Positions 5,517 to 9,666 of a DNA stretch of 9,666 bases are shown here, one piece after another. Each line of letters starts with the position of its first letter. Position 1 is the stretch's first letter. The notes beneath the pieces were generated by a model. The model was not told the DNA's origin, did no database searches, and saw nothing but the letters and a program-made list of their open reading frames with translations. This DNA is from Hyphomicrobiales bacterium (GTDB lineage: Bacteria; Pseudomonadota; Alphaproteobacteria; Rhizobiales; Aestuariivirgaceae): assembly GCA_027030295.1 (NCBI GenBank), contig JALVFB010000211.1:1-9666 (forward strand), in the 5' to 3' direction. A program made the position numbers and the translations under genes.

Positions 5517-6527
5517 ATGAGCGATTTCGAAACGCTTCAGGGCTGGCTGGAAAAGGCGGCTGGCGGCGATGGCGCGCGGCAGGCGGCGGCGGAAACGTTG
5601 CTGAAGCTGGCCGCGGCGGCGCGCGACGTGTCGCGCATGGTGGCGCGCGGGCCGATGGATCCGGCGGTGGCCGGGCTGGCGCGCAGCGAGCGGCCGGAGA
5701 AGTTCGACGAGAAAGCCGGCGAACTGTTCATGACGGCGCTGGAGCAGGCGCCGGTGGCGCGCATCGCGCGGGAGCGGGGCCGCATGGAAGCGGGAACGCC
5801 GGGCGCGCCCGTGGCGCTGGCGGTGGACGTGCTCAATGGCGTGCAGAACATCGTCGCCAACATCCCCACCGGCTCCTTCTTCTCCTTCCTGCCGGAAAAG
5901 GGCGAGGAAACGTTCACCCAGCCGGGCGCGGCGCAGGTGTGTGGCGGCTTCTTCATGTATGGGCCGCGCACCATGCTGGTGTTCTCCCTCGGCGAGGGCA
6001 CGGTGGTGGCGAACATGGATCCGGAAACGGGCGTGTTTCATGTCACCTCGCCGCAGCGCAGGCTGCCGGACGTGCCGGCGCGGGAATATGCGGCCAACGC
6101 CTCCAACTACCGGTTCTGGGATTCGGCCATCCGCACCTATGTGAACGACATGATCGACGGCGCCGACGGCCCGCGCGAGGCGGACTACAACATGCGCTGG
6201 GCCAGCTCGCTGCCGGCGGAGACGGTGCGCATCCTCAACCGCGGCGGCATCTTTCTCTATCCGGGCGATTCCCGGCCCGGGCATCGTGATGGCCGCATGC
6301 GCCTGCTGTTCCACGCCAATCCGGTGGCGCTGGTCATCGAACAGGCCGGCGGCGCGGCCACCGACGGCGAACGGCGCATTCTGGACAAGACGCCGGACGA
6401 GGTGGGGCAGCGCACGCCGCTCATTTTCGGCAGCAGCGGCGAAGTGGAGCGGGTGAAGCGCTATTACGAACTGCCGGTGGGCGGATCGTGCTCGCCGCTG
6501 TTCTCGCGGCGCGGACTGTTTCGCTGA
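5517..6527 (+). CDS. cbbF: CbbF-type class I fructose-bisphosphatase-like protein with altered metal site
   Basis: The product has 336 residues from the ATG at 5517, preceded by AGGGTGGG; an in-frame TTG at 5490 is less likely. The fold is class I FBPase and the tail SRRGLFR (330-336) is typical of CbbF. Retained blocks include ANASNYRFW (193-201), NMRW (225-228), RGGIFLYPGDSRPG (242-255) and IEQAGGAATDG (274-284), so Asn194, Arg227 and Tyr248 match human Asn212, Arg243 and Tyr264 that hold the substrate. The signature DPLDGSSNID instead reads DVLNGVQNIV (104-113): Asp104 stays but the second metal Asp becomes Asn107 and GSS is lost. The SEE motif reads ARERG (Glu86 kept, next Glu is Arg87). 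The ligand equal to human Glu280 is His266, and Lys274 is Arg260. LHQR reads VGQR. These are clean substitutions without frameshift. Normally the enzyme removes the 1-phosphate of fructose-1,6-bisphosphate in the Calvin cycle; here activity is doubtful. It is first in the operon, 68 bp before prk. Confidence 0.88.
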   Translation: MSDFETLQGWLEKAAGGDGARQAAAETLLKLAAAARDVSRMVARGPMDPAVAGLARSERPEKFDEKAGELFMTALEQAPVARIARERGRMEAGTPGAPVALAVDVLNGVQNIVANIPTGSFFSFLPEKGEETFTQPGAAQVCGGFFMYGPRTMLVFSLGEGTVVANMDPETGVFHVTSPQRRLPDVPAREYAANASNYRFWDSAIRTYVNDMIDGADGPREADYNMRWASSLPAETVRILNRGGIFLYPGDSRPGHRDGRMRLLFHANPVALVIEQAGGAATDGERRILDKTPDEVGQRTPLIFGSSGEVERVKRYYELPVGGSCSPLFSRRGLFR

Positions 6528-6585
6528 GGCGCGCGAACGGGCGCCAGGGAAATCACAATTCACGAAGCACGACAGCAGAGGTTCT

Positions 6586-6590
6586 GGAGG
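6586..6590 (+). promoter_or_regulatory. Strong ribosome binding site of prk
   Basis: GGAGG at five bases before the ATG at 6596 fixes the prk start and rules out the earlier in-frame start at 6488, which lies inside the fbp reading frame. Confidence 0.85.
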
Positions 6591-6595
6591 GGTTC

Positions 6596-7474
6596 ATGTC
6601 GGTCAAGCATCCCATCATCTCGGTCACCGGGTCGTCCGGCGCCGGCACGTCCACGGTCAAGCGCACGTTCGAGGAAATCTTCCGCCGCGAGGGCATCAAG
6701 GCGGCCTTCATCGAGGGCGACGCCTTCCACCGCTATGACCGCATGGCCATGAAGGAGGCCATGAAGCGGGCGGAAGAGGAGGGCAATCCGCACTTTTCGC
6801 ACTTCGGCCCGGAAGCGAACATCCTGGACGAGCTGGAAAGCACGCTGAAGCGCTATGCCGAAACCGGCGTGTTGCGCACCCGGCACTATGTGCACGACGA
6901 GGAAGAGGCGGAAAAATACGGCACGCCGCCGGGCAAGTTCACCGACTGGTATGAGGTGCCGGCGGACGAATCCGACATCCTGCTGTATGAGGGCCTGCAT
7001 GGCGCGGTGGTCACCGACGAGGTGAACGTGGCGCAATACGCCGATCTGAAAATCGGCGTGGTGCCGGTCATCAACCTCGAATGGATCCAGAAGATCCACC
7101 GCGACAAGAAGGAGCGCGGCTACACCACCGAGGAAGTGACGCACACCATCCTGCGGCGGATGTATGACTACGTGCATTACATCTGCCCGCAGTTTTCCGA
7201 AACCGACATCAACTTCCAGCGCGTGCCGACGGTGGATACCTCCAACCCGTTCATCGCCCGCTGGATCCCCACCGTGGGTGAATCGATGGTGGTCATCCGC
7301 TTCAAGGATCCGCATGGCATCGACTTCTCCTATCTGCTGTCGATGATCAAGGACAGCTTCATGACGCGGGCGAACACCATCGTCATTCCGGGCGACAAGC
7401 AGGATCTGGCCATGCAGCTGATCCTCACGCCCATGATCAACCGACTGATCGAGCGCAAGCACCGGGCCATCTGA
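6596..7474 (+). CDS. cbbP: Phosphoribulokinase, bacterial octameric type
   Basis: This 292-residue enzyme phosphorylates ribulose-5-phosphate with ATP to ribulose-1,5-bisphosphate, the RuBisCO substrate, in the cytosol. The P-loop is GSSGAGTS (12-19). GDAFHRYDR (41-49) holds Asp42, His45 and Arg49, matching the catalytic base and sugar-binding residues of the Rhodobacter sphaeroides enzyme at the same numbers. Walker B acid Glu132 lies in LLYEGLHG. KIHRDKKERGYT (166-177) holds Lys166, Arg169, Asp170 and Arg174, one residue offset from the Rhodobacter active-site set, and Arg187 follows in ILRRMYDY. Length matches the bacterial class, which is allosterically activated by NADH in studied members; whether this one is cannot be read directly. 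It lies between fbp and tkt (43 bp to tkt), which fits a single cbb transcript. All key residues are intact, in contrast to the preceding FBPase-like protein. Confidence 0.97.
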   Translation: MSVKHPIISVTGSSGAGTSTVKRTFEEIFRREGIKAAFIEGDAFHRYDRMAMKEAMKRAEEEGNPHFSHFGPEANILDELESTLKRYAETGVLRTRHYVHDEEEAEKYGTPPGKFTDWYEVPADESDILLYEGLHGAVVTDEVNVAQYADLKIGVVPVINLEWIQKIHRDKKERGYTTEEVTHTILRRMYDYVHYICPQFSETDINFQRVPTVDTSNPFIARWIPTVGESMVVIRFKDPHGIDFSYLLSMIKDSFMTRANTIVIPGDKQDLAMQLILTPMINRLIERKHRAI

Positions 7475-7517
7475 CGCCAGGCGCACAAGGAAAAATCACG
7501 CCAGGGAGCAGAACACC

Positions 7518-9497
7518 ATGAGCGAAGTCAGCCTCAAGGACATGGCGAACGCCATTCGCGCCCTTTCCATGGACGCGATTCAGAAGGCAAATTCCGGCCA
7601 CCCGGGCATGCCCATGGGCATGGCGGACGTGGCCACGGTGCTGTGGACGAAGTTTCTGAAATTCGACGCGCGTGCGCCGTGGTGGGCCGACCGCGACCGC
7701 TTCGTGCTGTCCGCCGGACACGGCTCCATGCTGCTCTATTCGCTGTTGTATCTCACGGGCTTCGAGCAGGCGACCATCGACGAGATCAGGAATTTCCGCC
7801 AGCTCGGCTCGCGCATGGCGGGGCATCCGGAATACGGCCACCTGGACGGCGTGGAGGTGACCACCGGCCCGCTGGGCACGGGACTGGCCACCGCCGTGGG
7901 CATGGCGCTGGCCGAGCGCATGCAGAACGCGCGCTATGGTGACGACCTGGTGGATCATTACACCTGGGTCATCGCCGGCGACGGCTGCCTGATGGAAGGC
8001 GTTTCGCACGAGGCCATCGATCTGGCGGGGCATCTGAAGCTCAACCGGCTGATCGTGCTGTGGGACAACAACGCCATCACCATCGACGGCGCCACCAGCG
8101 TCGCCACCTCCATGGATCAGCACAAGCGCTTCGAGGCCGCCGGCTGGAAGGTGCTGAGCTGTGACGGTCACGACCACGCCTCCATCGAGGCGGCGCTGGC
8201 CGAAGCGAAGAATTCCGACCGCCCGGTGCTGGTGGACTGCAAGACCATCATCGGCTTCGGCGCGCCCAACAAACAGGGCACGGAGGCCACCCACGGCGCG
8301 CCGCTGGGCGAGGACGAGGTGAAGGCCGCGCGCGAGCAGCTGGGCTGGCCCTATCCGCCGTTCGAGGTGCCGAAGAACATCCTGAATGCCTGGCGCGAGG
8401 CCGGCGCGCGCGGCGCGGCGGAACGCGAAGCGTGGGAGCAGCGGCTGAACGCCTCGCCGAAGAAGGAGGCCTTCCTGCGCGATCTCGAGAGCAAGGCGAC
8501 GCCGGATCTGATGAACGCGCTCAACGACTTCAAGAAGCAGCTGGCGGAGGAGAAGCCGAAGGTGGCCACCCGCAAGGCCTCGCAGATGGCGCTGGAGGTC
8601 ATCATCGGGGCGCAGGAGAACGTCGTCGGCGGCTCGGCCGACCTCACGCACTCCAACCTGACCATCGTCAAGGGCATGGAGCCGGTGAAGCCGGGCGATT
8701 ATTCGGGCCGCTACATCCACTACGGCATCCGCGAGTTCGAGATGGGCTGCGCCATGAACGGCATCGCCCTGCACAAGGGTTTCCTGAACTATGGCGGCAC
8801 CTTCCTCATCTTCTCCGACTTCATGCGCGGCGCCATTCGTCTGGCGGCGCTTCAGGGCCTGCCGGTGACCTACGTGTTCACGCATGACTCCATCGGCCTG
8901 GGCGAGGACGGTCCGACGCATCAGCCGGTGGAGATCCTGGCGGCGCTGAGGGCCATTCCGAACATGCGGGTCATCCGCCCGGCGGACGCGGTGGAAACGG
9001 CGGAGGCCTGGGCCGTGGCGCTGGAATCGGAAAGCACGCCCACGGCGCTGGCGCTGTCGCGGCAGGGGCTGCCGGCCATGCGCACCGAGCACACGGACGA
9101 GAACCTGGTGGCGAAGGGCGCCTATGTGCTGCGCGAGCCGGACGGCGGGCGCGACGTGACCATTCTCGCCACCGGCTCGGAGGTGGAAATCGCCATGAAC
9201 GCCGCGGACATGCTGGCCGAAAAGGGCGTGAAGGCGGCGGTGGTTTCCATGCCGTGCTGGGAGCTGTTCGAGGAGCAGGCGGACGACTACAAGGCCGCCG
9301 TGCTGGGCGATGCGCCGCGGGTGGCGGTGGAGGCCGCCGTGGAGCAGGGCTGGCGCAAGTGGATCGGCGAGGCCGGCCGCTTCATCGGCATGCATTCCTT
9401 CGGCGCTTCCGGCCCGGGCGGAGAGCTGTACAAGCACTTCGGCATCACCGCCGAGAACGTGGCGAAGGCGGCGGAAGAGCTGCTGGGCAAGGCGTAA
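7518..9497 (+). CDS. cbbT: Transketolase
   Basis: This is a complete 659-residue thiamine-diphosphate enzyme, close to E. coli TktA in length. The ATG at 7518 follows AGGGAG nine bases upstream. It moves two-carbon units between ketose and aldose phosphates in the regenerative part of the Calvin cycle and in the pentose phosphate pathway. Visible features are SGHPGMPMG (His28), AGHGSML (His68), GPLGTG (118-122 region), the ThDP motif starting GDGCLMEG (Asp155) and running to DNNAITIDG, and YGIREFEMG with the catalytic Glu406 that activates the cofactor (Glu411 in E. coli). HDSIGLGEDGPTHQPVE is the phosphate- and cofactor-contacting block of the pyrimidine domain, and the C-terminal domain keeps ATGSEVEIA and a FGASGPGGELYKHFG run near the end. 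Its place between prk and gap makes it the Calvin-cycle copy; a second housekeeping copy may exist elsewhere. Confidence 0.97.
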   Translation: MSEVSLKDMANAIRALSMDAIQKANSGHPGMPMGMADVATVLWTKFLKFDARAPWWADRDRFVLSAGHGSMLLYSLLYLTGFEQATIDEIRNFRQLGSRMAGHPEYGHLDGVEVTTGPLGTGLATAVGMALAERMQNARYGDDLVDHYTWVIAGDGCLMEGVSHEAIDLAGHLKLNRLIVLWDNNAITIDGATSVATSMDQHKRFEAAGWKVLSCDGHDHASIEAALAEAKNSDRPVLVDCKTIIGFGAPNKQGTEATHGAPLGEDEVKAAREQLGWPYPPFEVPKNILNAWREAGARGAAEREAWEQRLNASPKKEAFLRDLESKATPDLMNALNDFKKQLAEEKPKVATRKASQMALEVIIGAQENVVGGSADLTHSNLTIVKGMEPVKPGDYSGRYIHYGIREFEMGCAMNGIALHKGFLNYGGTFLIFSDFMRGAIRLAALQGLPVTYVFTHDSIGLGEDGPTHQPVEILAALRAIPNMRVIRPADAVETAEAWAVALESESTPTALALSRQGLPAMRTEHTDENLVAKGAYVLREPDGGRDVTILATGSEVEIAMNAADMLAEKGVKAAVVSMPCWELFEEQADDYKAAVLGDAPRVAVEAAVEQGWRKWIGEAGRFIGMHSFGASGPGGELYKHFGITAENVAKAAEELLGKA

Positions 9498-9506
9498 CGG
9501 GATTCG

Positions 9507-9529
9507 CTGGCGGCCGTCAGGGCCGCCGG
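9507..9529. other. Intercistronic hairpin between tkt and gap
   Basis: GGCGGCC (9509-9515) and GGCCGCC (9521-9527) pair perfectly around GTCAG, extendable by a T-G and a C-G pair to nine. No T run follows, so it is not a standard terminator. It may stabilise the upstream message or tune readthrough to gap. Confidence 0.45.
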
Positions 9530-9534
9530 TATGA

Positions 9535-9666
<132 letters not shown>

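Noticed and set aside
5517..6527. Idea that the FBPase-like gene is a frameshifted pseudogene
   Set aside because: The frame is continuous, of normal family length and aligned to the CbbF tail; changes at the metal site are in-frame substitutions.
5244..6563. 439-codon minus-strand frame opposite the FBPase-like gene and the leader
   Set aside because: His/Arg-rich shadow; the plus-strand frame has a clear family fold and tail. It would also cross the cbb regulatory region.
7437..9437. 666-codon open frame on the minus strand opposite transketolase
   Set aside because: It is the antisense shadow of a firmly identified transketolase; GC-rich codon bias keeps the opposite frame open. The translation is His/Arg-rich and resembles no family.

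Overview
The window is GC-rich chromosomal DNA that looks like an autotrophic proteobacterium, most likely an alphaproteobacterium. This rests on the protein style (CbbR, CbbF-type C-terminus, octameric-type PRK, RlpA with a SPOR domain) and on the cbb gene order. I cannot name the genus. I see no insertion sequence, phage gene, CRISPR array or obvious transfer boundary.

Left half (1-4039): four genes, all on the minus strand. In order of transcription they are a secreted SIMPL-domain protein (4039-3299), a gamma-glutamyltransferase-like Ntn hydrolase (3258-1777), an RlpA/SPOR lipoprotein (1678-722), and an unrecognised protein running off the left edge (629-1). A perfect 11-bp hairpin lies directly in front of the last gene and contains its ribosome binding site. 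A CAU-anticodon tRNA (4124-4200, plus strand) separates this block from the Calvin-cycle block.

Right half (4241-9666): a Calvin-Benson-Bassham cluster. cbbR (minus strand) is divergent from a plus-strand operon of a cbbF-type gene, prk (cbbP), tkt (cbbT) and the start of gap (cbbG). The 346-bp divergent region begins with an AT-rich patch next to cbbR. That patch carries a perfect CbbR-type operator (TNA-N7-TNA) and a second match 27 bp away. A GC-rich stretch with several short inverted repeats and a possible 38-codon leader ORF follows. CbbR is expected to sense Calvin-cycle metabolites and activate the operon. PRK makes ribulose-1,5-bisphosphate, transketolase rearranges sugar phosphates and GAPDH reduces bisphosphoglycerate. 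RuBisCO is not in the window and probably lies beyond the right edge.

The most striking observation is the cbbF-type protein. It is full length and plainly of the class I fructose-bisphosphatase fold, with phosphate-binding positions retained, but the signature metal-binding motif DPLDGSS reads DVLNGVQ. A glutamate of the SEE motif and the late metal-ligand glutamate are also replaced (Arg and His). PRK and transketolase beside it keep their catalytic residues. The operon may therefore encode a non-catalytic or repurposed FBPase-like protein.
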